Source: Gautieria morchelliformis
Lineage: Eukaryota; Basidiomycota; Agaricomycetes; Gomphales; Gomphaceae
Length of the DNA stretch: 64,000 nt
Direction of reading: 5' to 3'
Assembly (NCBI GenBank): GCA_015179125.1
Contig: WHVA01000369.1
Span: 52,737-116,736, forward strand
Shown: positions 1 to 11,661 of the stretch, piece by piece
Numbering within the stretch: position 1 is the stretch's first letter
Layout: each line of letters starts with the position of its first letter
Made by a program: the position numbers and the translations under genes
The notes under the pieces: model-generated
Databases searched by the model: none
The model's input: only the letters and a program-made list of their open reading frames with translations
Told to the model about the DNA's origin: nothing

Positions 1-25
1 CGCAGCGCACGTGGACGTACTCCAC

Positions 26-253
26 CCAGTATACCGCTAATATAACGGATTCCATCTGTTCGATCCGGGTTAACCAGTTAATCCCTGTCGCGTCAATGTT
101 GAATATCCAGTATACCGCTCATCTCGTAAAGCTTAGATCCGGATTAACCATTCATCCCTGTCGCGTCAATGTTGAATATCCAGTATACCGCTCATCTCGA
201 GCTTAGATCCGGATTAACCATTAATCCTGTCGCGTCAATAAGCATTGAATATC
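26..253. repeat. three-copy minisatellite
   Basis: Three head-to-tail copies of a 73-81 bp unit lie at about 26-106, 107-179 and 180-253. Each opens with CCAGTATACCGCT and contains a GATCCGG(A/G)TTAACCA core followed by CTGTCGCGTCAAT. The first copy is the most diverged and carries extra bases; the second and third differ by a few substitutions and small indels. No coding potential is evident. The array may continue to the left of the window. Confidence 0.85.
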
Positions 254-2380
254 GAATATTAAATATTAACTGGTTCGAAAAAACTAAGTCTGATAGATGT
301 TTTTTTCCCGACCGTGTCGTGGGTACACCAGGGAGAGGATGAGAACAGCGAGCTAATTTAGACAATGAGCGGCGTGTGCCGCTAGCTAGCCTAGCTAGGG
401 ATTAATATTAATAGCTGGAGTGATAAATCTCCCCGAATAACCTTGGGTGGGACGCAAACATGTACACCTCCGCCCTGGCTCGTCGATGCTTCCATTTCGT
501 GAGTCTTTCTGACGGACCCCCTGATTATGCTCGAATGTATGTCCCATTCAAAATTTCAAAGAGATGCACGGATTCGGAATTAGAGTGTATCAGGATCAGC
601 GTCCTGAAACATGGCCGCGAGTCCGAAGAGGGAACTCGACATGAGCGGGCAGAAGACACACAAATCAGACGGGCGGGAGCAATAGTCGGACGGACATACT
701 GTATACGGACGGGGGGTTACGTACGAGTCGCACGCCGGCGGCCGGTTTTCAAGATAATTATAAGATAGTTGGGTAGTGCCGTGCCATTACAGTACAGATT
801 ATATTTTGGACGATACGAGCCCCTGCCGCGCAAGCCATAAGCGTGGATGAATTGATGGACGGTTACTAAGTTGGGAGCATCCACCTGATGCTGGTGGAGA
901 TGGGAATCTGAATCGATACCACAATCGACTGGGCACGAGCCACTGAATTTTTTCACGCTGGACGGTGACTGGTGGCTGGGGCATGTAACGAGGTGGGGGC
1001 CACGATCAAGAGAAGGTGATGGGGATCAGCATGCATTTGATGGGTCGTGATATGCGATCGCCTCCCGTTTATGGGCAGCGTGGCCTGTCCTGGACGTATC
1101 CCCTTGGGCGTACGTCCGAGGTTTACGCCCCGCACGACCATAACGGGCGGGCTGGCAGCACGCCCGCGCCGGCGGCGGCGGCGGCGGCGGGGCATCGCAG
1201 AGGGAGTCGCCGCGCGAAAGGGCGCTCGTGTCAACGTGGGCTGTGAATCGCGCCAACATATTTTGCGACGCCAGCGATTTTGTGGGCGCAGCGACTGCTA
1301 GTATAACACGGCCACAAATGACACTCGATGCGCAGAGTCCGAAACGCAACAAATGAAGCCACTATAGTGGAATAAGAGCGGGAATTGGTCATGATTTATT
1401 AGTGAGGGCTCCCGCACGGGTCGGAAAAAAACGACACAGCCACGGCGAGTCTGATGGATGAGAAAGGTGACGGGCCATTGCGCATCGCGTCCCGTGTGTT
1501 TGGTGCTCGCGCGCCGGGGCCCGGGAAGGCGGCGGGAGGGCGCTCGGGTGGGAGCCGACGGGCGGGTCCGCATCAGTTGGGAAGGTTCTGTGGTTCTGAT
1601 GGCCTGTGAGCAGGGTGGGTGGGGCGCAATTGGGGGATAGATCAGCGGAGGGAGATGGTCACGGCGTGACACGGGAAGTCGAACGGGAAGCATGTACGTA
1701 GACACCGCTTGGCCGGGTACTGGCTCGGGTACTCAAGCAGCGGTCGTGAGCTGGAGGTCTGCAGTGGGGCCATGTGTTTCTTCGGTATTCTGTGCATCGT
1801 CTTCCGCGGGGCTGGGCGATTCTCGCCTACCAAGTTACCCGGGATGCGTCACCCCATACAGCTAGCGCAGCTGCTTCGGTCGGGTAGACAGATGGGCACA
1901 GGGCTCGCGTGGCAGGGCGCGTGATTCTGCTTCTCTGGCAGTTTCTGCTCCGGGACTGGCCAACGGTGCTTCCAGAGACACCGTGGCCGCCCGCGTCTCT
2001 ATTGAGTGGGGCGGGATGCCGTAACGGGTCGGTGCAGGGATGATGAAGCCGGCGTGCATATCATGGAGACGGGCCCGGCGTGGCGTCCGGAATGATCGTC
2101 TGGAAATCCGGCCGCCGACTCGCGAGGAGTGTGGTGCCGGGTGACTCCGTGATGGGGTGGCGGGCGCACGCTCTGGGGACGCCTGGGGACGCCTGGGGAC
2201 GCCAGATGCGCAACGATGCACGCCAAGCACCCATAAGACGCCGGCGATGCGCGCCATATCGGGCAAGCGCATATCGGGACAGTTGTGCCAACCCTGCGCG
2301 CCGGTCCGGCAGCCCCGCCAATTCGAACACCCTCCTTCCTCCGCTCACGCAAATTACGTAATTAGACGTCGCCAATGTCT
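254..2380. other. intergenic region upstream of the Mei2-like gene
   Basis: I see no convincing gene here. The segment becomes more GC-rich towards 2400. It holds a GGC trinucleotide run at about 1170-1190 and three copies of the 10-bp unit GGGGACGCCT at about 2175-2203. Reading frames are short and lack recognisable motifs, and long overlapping frames in the GC-rich part are expected by chance. Confidence 0.5.
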
Positions 2381-2474
2381 GCCTATAAAAGAGACGGGAC
2401 CAGCGGCGGACACAGACAGCGACCAGCAGCCCCGCTCCCACCAGCCCCGCTCCCACCAGCCCCGCTCCCACCAG
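2381..2474 (+). promoter_or_regulatory. putative core promoter and leader of the Mei2-like gene
   Basis: A TATA-like TATAAAAG at about 2384-2391 lies roughly 130 bp before the ATG at 2521. It is followed at 2430-2474 by three exact copies of the 15-bp unit CCCCGCTCCCACCAG, likely within the 5' leader. The position suits a TATA-driven promoter. Transcription start is not known from sequence alone. Confidence 0.4.
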
Positions 2475-2520
2475 CCCCATCCTGCCCTCCCAGGCGTCGC
2501 CACTTTCCTTAACCTTCCCG

Positions 2521-5500
2521 ATGCTTCCCTCTCCCCGCGAGATTCTCTCTCTGGCGGTGCGTCCTCCCTCTTCCCGTGCTCCCGGCTCTGACTCCCCACA
2601 GCACCGCCGCATCCACTCCCCGCTCCCCGACCTCTGGCTCCCGTCCGCCCCGGGCGCGCCCGCCGCCCACAGCGCGCGGCCCGCCCTCAACGTCGCGCCC
2701 ACCGTGTCTGACATGGACGCCCTCGCCCCACAAAACACCAGCCTGCACCACCCCCACCACGCTGCGACCTGCCCCACCCCACTCTCCGACCACAACGACC
2801 CCGCCCCGTCCGCGAGGAAGCAGCACGCAAACAGTCTCCCGCTGACGCCCCCCTTGACCCCCGCGAGTGTCCGGCCCGCGGCCGAGGCCCACCCCGAGGG
2901 CGAGCACGCCATCCAGCCTGCTGTGCCCGCGTTCGAGGAGGAAGACCACCGCGACGACGACGACGACGACGACCCAGCCGTGTACGCGCAGTCCCCCGTC
3001 GAGTCTCCCGTCGCCTCTCCTACCGCCACCCCCGTCCCGCTCCCGGGCCCGGCTTCTGCACACCCCGTCCTCGCTGCTGCTGCTGCCGCCGCCGCCCTCC
3101 CGTCCCCCACGTCCCCCACCTATCCGCGTCACCGCTATACCGCCCCCGCGGCTTTCCCCGGTCTCCCCGCTGAACAGCTCCCCACCGACTCTGGCGCATA
3201 TACCCCCCAGCGCGCCCCCGCCGACGAGGAGCACCCCACCCGCTTTCTCTTCGTGAGTCGCCGTCCCACGTGCCTGCGCTCCCCGCTCACCCACCCCAGG
3301 TCTCCAACGTGCCCCCCGCAGCGAGCTCCGCCGTGCTGAAAGCCGCCTTTGCCGTGAGTACCCCCACTGGCACCCGCCCGCCCCCGCTGACACACCGCAC
3401 CCCCAGCCCTGCGGCGACCTCAAGGGCATCTTCGTCCGCTTCCAGGCCGCGCACGGCGTCGTGAGTCCCGCCTCGCACCCGCACGCTCACGCTCACGCCC
3501 CGCAGATTGTCCTCGCCTTCTTCGACCTCCGCCACGCCCTCCGCGCCCGCGCCCAGATCAACGCCGGCGCCGTCGTCCTCCCCACCGTCCCTCCCGACTC
3601 CACCACCACCACCACCACCACCACCACCGACACCGTGTCGCCAGGCGCCCTGGCCCTGCGCGCGCGCTTCGTCTCCCCCGCCGAGCTCTCCCACGTGCGT
3701 TGCGTCTCCCCCCACCGCTCTAACGCCCCCTTCTCATTCGTCTCCCAGCGCATCGGGCCCTCCGCGTTCGTCTCCCAGATCGACGGCGACCTCCGCGTGC
3801 GCGCCGTCCCCGTCGGCGGCGCACCCGCCCGCGACCAAGGCCGCGACGCGCCCGACCACGACCCCGCGCTCGACACCCCCGCGCTGCAGGGCGTGCTCGC
3901 CCGCTTCGGCGACCTCCGCGGCTTCGCCGAGGTCCTCCCGTGGGGCAGCAGTGCTGGTGCAGGTGCCGCATATGGAGACGGCCCGGACGCGACGAGGGTG
4001 CGTATGCGCTCTTTTCATGCTCTTTCCCTGTTTCGTGACCCCGCGCCGCACATCTATCTACCTGGCAGGAATTCACCGTGTCCTACTTTGACGCGCGCGA
4101 CGCGGCGGAGGCCCTGGCTGCGCTGCACGGGCGCGTCGTGCTCGGCGTGAGGCTCGAGGTGCAAGTGAGTGCCGGGGTCGGGGAGGAGGCCGCCCCCGCG
4201 GGCGCCGCAGTGACGGCCCCCGCACCCGCACCCGCACCGGGTACGAAGAAGCCCGCCACCAAAACCAAGACCAAAACCACCAGCCCCAAACCCAACCCCA
4301 ACCCCGCGCCCGCGCCAGACGGCGACATCCGCATCCCGTTCCCGCACTTCGACCCCGACCCTGAGCCCGAGCCCGCGCTCGCGCCCGCGCCCGAGTTCGC
4401 GGCGGCGGGTGCGTATTACACCCCGTACGGCCACGGCCACGGCCACGGCGCCGCGTATGCCGCGTACGCGTACGACGCGGCGTATGCGCACGAGTATGCG
4501 CGCGCGTATGGGTACGGGTATGTGCAGCCGCACTACGAGCAGCAGCAGCCATACCAGTACCATCCACACCACGAGCACGAGCACGAGCACCAGGCGGACC
4601 AGCAGTACGAGCACGAGCACGAGCACCCGCACCCGACGCCCGCCGCGCTCGAGCGCCGCCTCTCCGTGGACTCGCTGCTGCACAACCTGCGCCACGCGGG
4701 CGCGCTGCAGCACTCTGTCTCCGAGCAGAACCTGCGTGCGCGCGCAGCCGCCGCCGCCGCCGCCGCCATCACCGCACCGACTTCAGGCTCACACCCCCCT
4801 CACGCAGACGCCGCGTCGCACCCACTCCCGCACCCGCACTACGCGTTCCCGCACCCGCACCCGCACGCATACACCCCCGCCGTGCCCCAGCTGCACCCGC
4901 AGCTACAGCTCCAGCAGGCACAGCAGGACGCCCAGCAGCAGCAGCGCCCGCCGCGCGTGACGACGCCCCCGCAATACATCCACGCCCGGCGCATCTCGAA
5001 CATCTACCACTTCGACAGCGTGGGCAAGGCGCCGCCGCGCCCCATCGCGGTGGGGAGGCCGCGCAGCATCAGCGTCGCGAGCGAGGGAGAGGGCGGGCGC
5101 GGGGAGGTGGAGGGCGCCGGCGGAGACGCAGACGCGGTGGACGAGGTTGGGAATGCAGGCGACGTGCCGAGCGCGTGGGACGGAGAGGCAGAGGAAGCGG
5201 GAGGCACGCCGAGCCCCGTGCGGCGCGCGCTGCGCCTCGCGGGCGAGGAGGGTTCGTCTGTGGATGCGGATGCGGAGGCGAGTCCGCGCGCAAGGGCGGG
5301 GTCGGTGGCGCTTGGCCTGGGCCTGGGGCTGGGACTTGGCCTGGACGCAGGCGCCACGCGCGCGCTGCCCCCGTACCAGGGCCCGCTCCCCGTGCCCGGC
5401 GCGGACGACCCGCAATGGCCCGCGTCGGAGCGCAGGGCCAGCGTGGGCGGCGACGGCGGCGACGCCCTCTATTTCATGGCGCCGCGCGCATCCCACTCGC

Positions 5501-6683
5501 ACCAGCACGCATCCCACCACCACCAGCACGCATCCCACCACCACCAGCACGCGCACCACCACCACCTCTCGGGCCCCGCGCGGCGCCAGCTCGGGCTCGT
5601 CCCCGTCCCGCGGCATGCGCACGGCTACGGACGCGACGCCCCGGGCGAGTTTGCGGAGCGCGAGAGCCCGCGCGGCAGCGGCGGGGGCGGAGGCGGCGAG
5701 CGCGATGCGCCGCCCGAGCGGAACAGGATCGACGTGGGCAAGATCGAGCGGGGCGAGGAGACGCGGACCACGGTGCGTGTCCCTTTCCGCTTCATTCGTC
5801 CTTTTTTTCTTTTTCTTATGCAGCCACGCACAGGTCATGATCAAAAACATACCTAACAAGATGAGCGACCGGCACCTGATCGAGTTCATCAACGGCGTGT
5901 GTCCGCGCAAGATCGACTTTCTGTACCTCAGGATGTGCGTCACGCACACAATGCTGTATGTATGCGAGCCGCTGACCGCCCGTGCTCGCTGTGCAGGGAC
6001 TTCACGAACGGGTGTAACGTCGGATATGGTATGTGGCCGGGTTATGTACCGCCGTTGGTTTTGGTTTGCTGACGTCGTGCGTGGTGCAGCGTTCGTCAAC
6101 TTCATCCGCGTGGAGGATCTGCTGCACTTTGCAAAGACGAAGCTCGGGACGAAGTGGTGCGTGCCCGCGCCCGCGGGATTCTGCGCTTGGGACTGATCAG
6201 ATCGTGTGTGCAGGAACCTGTTCTCGTCCGAGAAGGTGCTGGGGATGAGCTATGCTAATTGTGCGTTGGCCTTTTATTCTTTTCTGTTATCGTGTGTCGC
6301 TCATCGCCGTGTCTTTCTTTGTTTTAGATCAGTGAGTGCCAGTGCGCGTGGAAGATATCGCGGCGCGTTCTGACTCTGTTGTTGCAGGGGCAAGGAAGCC
6401 CTCATCGATAAATTCCGCTCCAGTTCTATTGTATGTACCCCCATCCCCATCTCCGACCCCGCACCTGCTGACACCGCCGCACCCGCAGATGGATCAGCGC
6501 GAAGCGTGGCGCCCCAAGCTGTTCTACTCGCACGGCCCCAAAAAGGGGCTCCCGGAGGACTTCCCGGCGCCGACGCACATGCGCCGCAAAGAGCGTGCGG
6601 GCCTCCTCCCGAGCGAGCTGCACCAGGGCAGGGCGCTGTTCCACCAGCCGTCCGCGTCCGTGTCCGGGGCGCGCGCGGGGTAG
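2521..6683 (+). CDS. Mei2-type RNA-binding protein, 13 exons
   Basis: Predicted exons: 2521-3252, 3300-3353, 3407-3460, 3506-3694, 3749-3997, 4069-5772, 5834-5934, 5997-6028, 6090-6156, 6214-6260, 6328-6331, 6388-6430, 6489-6683, giving about 1156 aa in consistent phase. Residues ~240-345 and ~345-460 read as two degenerate RRMs (FLFVSNVPP, CGDLKGIFVRF; later FTVSYFDARDAAEAL). Residues ~460-990 are low complexity, rich in His, Ala, Pro and Glu. The C-terminal ~160 aa match the Mei2-specific RRM: VMIKNIPNKM, then GYAFVNF, then SYANYQGKEALIDKF. By analogy with fission yeast Mei2 it may bind RNA in meiotic or developmental control; that role is inference. The 54-nt fourth intron could be read through in frame. 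An alternative start lies at 2713. The third-from-last exon is only 4 nt. Confidence 0.85.
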
Positions 6684-9599
6684 GACGGCGGGCCGCGCGG
6701 TTTGACTGTTTGCTTTATGTCCATACCCCCGACCGACCCGACCCGTATCTGCCTGCACCCGCACCCCACGTCCATACCGCTCCGACACCGCGCCCCGTAC
6801 TCCAGACGTAATTGCTTAATGGAAAATTTTACTCCCCGCTCCTCACCGCGCCCGCCCTCTGCCGCCCGTAATCACAAGCGCCGCTCGCCCGCGCTAGCGC
6901 TCTCACTTCTCTCCCACAACATCCCACTATCCTGAATGCTCTTCTTTAAAACGTCTTTCGTTCTCCGTTGTGCTGTTACCACCTACGCTACGTTATCGAT
7001 TCGTGCTTGCCCTCGCTGCCCGGACTTATCCTTGTTGCCATTCCAGCCTAGCACCCCATTCCCCACGTTGCATATAGATACCAATAGCTGCATTCATTCT
7101 TCACGTTTTCCGCATATCACCTTTTGCAATTTGTTACATACATTCGGGTTTTGTTTCCTTTCTTTCTTATTTTTACCCTCCCCGGCCCGTCATTACTAGC
7201 TCCTTACCACCACTACTACTATCTGTCCGTCGCGAAGAACGCGCATCCTGTCGTCGTTCTCGCTGTCCCGGTCCTCCTCTCCTTCAAGTTTCCCGGTATC
7301 GATACGCCGTGATGCGTACATCATGTGTACCACTTATAACTTAGCTTACCGTTATCTCGATCATATGCGCGAAAGAGGCAGTCAATCGATCAATATATTT
7401 ACAGACTGCACGATTATTTCTACTTGTGTGCTAGTTCGGATGCGAAGCTGCAGATGTCTTGGAGACGAGGCGCCGGGCGCGGTAGTACCGTTGCCAATAT
7501 CTGAGTTCTTCCCCGAGGCTCTACTGTACGTAATTCTCGGAACTGCCGGGTCCCAGAGTAGAGTGTCTTCTCTGCTCGAGACGCGTCAGAATCTATCCAT
7601 ACGGCTTACAGAACCTTCATCTTAATTAATTTCTTGTAGGAAACGTTTACTGCCAGAAATGATACACGACTCAACTTGAGGCTTCTGAATCTACATCTTC
7701 TTCGACGCGTCTCGGGCTTACTTTACTTGTACATGCAATTGGTGAAACGCCGGCATATTGTCCGCGGGGGCCGGAACTGGCGATTGCAACAGCTGAAGTG
7801 CGCGGGACCGTGTGACTAGCCGCTGTCCGACACACGTGGGTTTTACGTACGTACAGACAATGGGGGACCTCCTCCTGGACAAAACCAATACCAATTCTCC
7901 GTACCATTTCAGGCAGCAGCCCAGGCGGGGCGTCTGATATCCCTGGGGACAACTTCAAGTTGGAGTGACGTGGGTCAATTTCAAATAGCGGCGAGAACAA
8001 TGGGGCGTTTGCGCATGGTGATCATGCCCCTTGGATGGGACTCGCAAGGTATTCATCGGCGTGTCGGACAGTCGGTGCATGAATTCGACCCCGCGGCTGA
8101 TGGCGTGCCACCGGGCGTCCTAGATTACGAGATACGCTCGAGGCAATTGCCAATTTTGAAGGCGTAAGTTAAAGTATTTAGTGAGTCGTCCATCACTTAT
8201 TATGATCATAGTGGGAAACCTGCCACAGCCGCCGACCGACCGAAAATCCGGCTGTCAGCTGCCAGGCTCACTGGCCAGCCGTCAAGCTTCAAGCTTGAAG
8301 GTTGCCCTTTCAAATCTGCTCTTCTATTTTTCGCTGCAGTTCACGTTCGCCATGGACTTCTGATTCTTCCTGGGGCGTTTAAGCCCCTCGTATTCAGTAG
8401 GATGAATCCAATCGCGTTGCTCTCCGGGGCTGCTGTCAGCCCTTGCTGGTCATTACATGCCGTGCCTCTCGCCCGTCATAAATATATCTCAGAAGTCACA
8501 GGAAGAGCCCTGGCTCTGGCTTGATAGAGAATGTAGGTGTGTTCTTGGTGCCTCAGTCCCGAGTCGACAGCTCACTGCACGCGCTCCGAACGTGTACTGG
8601 AAATGCTTTGAGCAACCTGTCAGGTCGACCATGGCGCCATCCGCCTAAATTTACCTTTACGCCATTATACTCCGGATATGGCTGATTCCTGCTTGAACCA
8701 AATTCCCAGAATACACAGGGGACTCGTGTTGGGAGCCTGGGCCCGTCCGCAGACTCCTTTATGTCAGAAACACCATCTCCGCCGTCTTAACAATTGATTT
8801 GCCTGCGATTTTCAGCTCGGCTCGACAGCGTACGGCCAAGCGTTTACCAGGCTTGTTCTAATAACGGCCAACTAGACCGATGTCTCGTTCCCAGCGCAAC
8901 TGCCAGGTCCATGCAAAAATAGTAGAACTTCCCACCTGGGAATACTCGCTCTAAAGATATTACCCGAGAGTGGTAGTTTCCTTCGACGCGGACGAGCGGA
9001 TCTAACAAGACATGTCAAGGGGTTGATTGTGCGTTTGCACTTATCTTGATCAATGATCGTAGAATATCCGGGCAAAGAAGAATACCATGGTGACGGGGCC
9101 TGGGTAGTACCCACTAAGCTGTAGTTCGCAGCCCCACTGGCATGCTTCCACGAGTCTATTCGACGGTTGATATAGCCAGATTCGGACCCAGGTCGCCATT
9201 TCAATGCAAGGTCACAGGACCCTGGCTTCGACACGGCTATATCACTCATTGGCTGCCAATGTTAGCCTCTTACCGTTGAAGGTGGATAAAGTTACCCAGG
9301 CCGATTAACTCTTCGGTTTGCATAAGCTCAGCTGCAAGCTAGCTATATCGATGTGATCTGCTTGGGAAATACAGAACATTTCATTCCATGGGCCATCTTG
9401 GCTTCCTTTAATATGATCATCGATTCACCAAAATACCCAACCATAAATAGTTCTGCATGATCTCCTCCCTCCTCCCTCCTTGCCCCGTCTTCTTGCTCCC
9501 AGAAAAACCGAGTGTCATGATAGAACCGCCATTCTGGCAAATGTCTTGACGGCCAGACTTCTGTCCGGACTAAAGGTCTCACCAGACAGCATTCGTTCT
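6684..9599. other. gene-poor intergenic region
   Basis: From 6684 to about 7300 the DNA is pyrimidine-rich and suits the 3' flank of the Mei2-like gene. From 7300 to 9600 only short frames occur on either strand. A minus-strand frame at 7671-8000 (about 110 codons) has no motif I recognise. Minus-strand frames at 8872-9249 and 9343-9582 could be decayed downstream parts of the von Willebrand A remnant next door, but this cannot be shown from sequence alone. Confidence 0.4.
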
Positions 9600-10430
9600 A
9601 GGTCGGGTCCACTTGCAGCTCAAGCTGGGTGCTTTCGAGTCGTCACTGCAGTTCCCAAGCTCCGCCTGTGCTGTGTTTGTCCTCACCGCACGAATGGGAA
9701 GCTGGTGACCTGCGTATAATCTGTCTTGCAGTGTGCGTAGGTGTCTCTGAGTCACGTCGTCGGAGAACCTGTGTTCCAGTGTTGTCGCCCCCGCCGCCCA
9801 TGCAGCATTCAAGACTACTGTGGAACTCCACGATGGCCACCTTACGCTTTGGAACTTGAAGAATTTTTCCAAGCGATCGAGGTGAACCTGCATCGCGTCT
9901 TGGATGCATTCTAATCCAGTAACATAGGTGCCCTCGGGAACACCTCCCTTACATGATAGCCAAACGCCTTGCATTCTGTTAATTTGTTAAGTCAGAGACA
10001 CTTGTTTCCGCAGATAGTAGTTTCAGAACTGAACGAATCTACTTCTCAAGGAACTCACTGGAGTCAGAGACGGCAATACAAAACACGACTAAGGCATTGT
10101 CTTCCATCTGAGCAGTCTTACCCTTGCATGGTTGTGTGCTCTTCAGCAGTTTTACGAACACATACAGGTTCCACAAAAGATACATGTTGAAACCAGATAT
10201 GACAGGACTGATGAGCATTTGGAACATAAAGGGGGTGGAGTGGCCAACGTTATCTCCAACATCTTGAGGTTTTCTGTCGAAAGCGAGTCAATATCCAACA
10301 TAAGGGCATTCGTGTCCTCTTTAGGGACTTTTCTAACTTTCCGGAAGACGCGAGGTGATGCGTGAGCAACCGTGGCAGCGGCTTTATGATATATGTGGGA
10401 GGCCACAATGGATTCGAATTCGATGGAGGC
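9600..10430 (-). pseudogene. remnant of a zinc-ribbon / von Willebrand A domain protein
   Basis: Reading from 10430 down, an open stretch (SIEFESIVASHIYHK, then STENLKMLEITLATPPPLC) leads to paired CxxC motifs, CSKC and CIFC, typical of the Sec23-like zinc ribbon that precedes vWA domains in fungal proteins. The frame then shifts to NALVVFCIAVSDSSEF. This aligns with the vWA strand 1/MIDAS region, normally DxSxS, but the leading Asp is Ala here. Further down, LECIQDAMQVHLDRLEKFF and, in another frame, KRKVAIVEFHSSLE match the following helix and strand. The coding signal is split over at least three frames without clear splice sites at each shift, so it is most likely a pseudogene. The downstream end is uncertain. 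Confidence 0.55.
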
Positions 10431-10539
10431 TGAAATACCCTACGAAATAATCACGAAAGGAGTCCTGAAGATCGGCTCACGCCATTTCTTACAGTGATTG
10501 TGCTTGTGCGTGCCCTGAAGGCCCAACTGGTGGTCCACC

Positions 10540-11251
10540 TATAGCCTTGGTGAACATGGGAGGTAGATATATGCGGGACAAAATTTGTTTCCGAAACGTA
10601 TCCTCTATTGTAAAGCATCCTGATCAAGTGCATGATATCAGAGCTTGGGAAATAAATTCCCCCCAATGGCGCTCACGTACTTATGAGTCAAGTACGGTTT
10701 GAATCGCGGTTGCCGATTTTCCAACGCCTCCAGCACCAAATACAGCGATCCGGTACTCGTTGAATACCAGTCCTTGATGAGAGATGTACAAGCTTATCGA
10801 CGGGGATCGCCACACTATGATCTGCCCAACTACGGGCCTCATTGTCCGGTACCTGGCGTAGATGAGTTAGGTCCGCCTTATTGGCACATAATACCGCAGG
10901 AACGGTGTCTAGACTTCTGAGGCGGCCGTAGATCAACTAGGGAGAGGTTAGTTGGTTTTTAATTGTATTTTAATTTTATCCATTTATGTCCTTGGGGCCG
11001 CGCCCTATATAGGGTAAGACGAGGCATACAAAAATTCTGTCCAGGCAAGTTGGTTTAAATATGAAGAGCTAAGAGACAAACAATGGAAGGCGCACACTGT
11101 GAGTTGTTTTGGTTTCTTCAAAGCTCTGATGTGACGTCATTGTGAAGACAATCAGATATGCCTGTGACAGCCTGTCAAAGATATCGAGAAGACACAGGCT
11201 GTCCCCTCTCGATCTGATATTGCTTTCCATGGATGATGGCAGCGCGGACAC
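10540..11251 (-). pseudogene. rearranged Ras-like small GTPase fragments
   Basis: Minus-strand fragments of a Ras-like GTPase appear in the order C-terminal part then N-terminal part. At 11251-11069, DSLCLLDIFD runs straight into QAYLIVFTMTSHQSFEE, with the DTAGQ (G3) and switch II segment missing. At 10936-10800 comes TVPAVLCANKADL, the G4 NKxD box, then ARSWAD. At about 10775-10683 comes EYRIAVFGAGGVGKSA, the P-loop (G1), and at about 10620-10585 TIEDTFRKQ, the G2 effector segment. A stop directly follows the G1 exon. A functional Ras fold needs G1-G2-G3-G4, so this is probably remnants of tandem copies. A circularly permuted protein is possible but not supported by an open frame. Confidence 0.6.
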
Positions 11252-11304
11252 CTGCGTAAGTTAGTTCAGGAGTACGTCCATGTAGACCATTGGATGTGCT
11301 TTGT

Positions 11305-11312
11305 TATAAAAC
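11305..11312. repeat. left target-site duplication of the hAT element
   Basis: TATAAAAC at this position is repeated exactly at 15758-15765, directly outside the two inverted repeat ends. An 8-bp duplication is the hallmark of hAT transposition. Confidence 0.95.
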
Positions 11313-11331
11313 TAGGGCTCGGCACCGTACC
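11313..11331 (+). repeat. left terminal inverted repeat of the hAT element
   Basis: Nineteen bases, perfectly complementary to the right end. After position 11331 the two ends diverge but keep the same CCGTA-rich character. Confidence 0.95.
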
Positions 11332-11661
11332 CGTACAAGCCGTTCATACAGCATCCGTATTACGGGCACGTAACCGAACCGACGCCTGTTGAGTCAGGTT
11401 TGACCGTATGACGGTGACGGCCGTAATGACCTCCGTATGCAGCCGTACACGATACGGCCGTATTTACGCAGCGTACGGGTTGAGGTATGTATCTATGCAT
11501 CTGCTGAAAATACCAAGACCTCCAACTTAAAATTGTCTCGGACACGGTCATCGATGACCCCACCGATCGCGATCCGATAGGCCATAATGGTATGTGGTCT
11601 AGTCTATGCTATACATATCGGGTTCACCGTTCTAACGTCCCTCGCCGAGGTCCTTCCCACC

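Noticed and set aside
1026..1352. Overlapping long frames in the GC-rich leader region
   Set aside because: They occur in several frames on both strands at once, follow a GGC repeat and carry no motif; chance frames in GC-rich DNA.
2509..3429. Long minus-strand frames opposite the Mei2-like gene
   Set aside because: They are Gly/Val/Arg-rich mirrors of Pro/Ala codons in the coding strand.
8260..8310. AAGCTT-containing near-palindrome as a regulatory site
   Set aside because: It is short, isolated and not near a recognised gene start.
10540..11251. A working circularly permuted Ras GTPase
   Set aside because: The G3 box and switch II are deleted, a stop follows the P-loop exon, and no continuous spliced frame links the parts.
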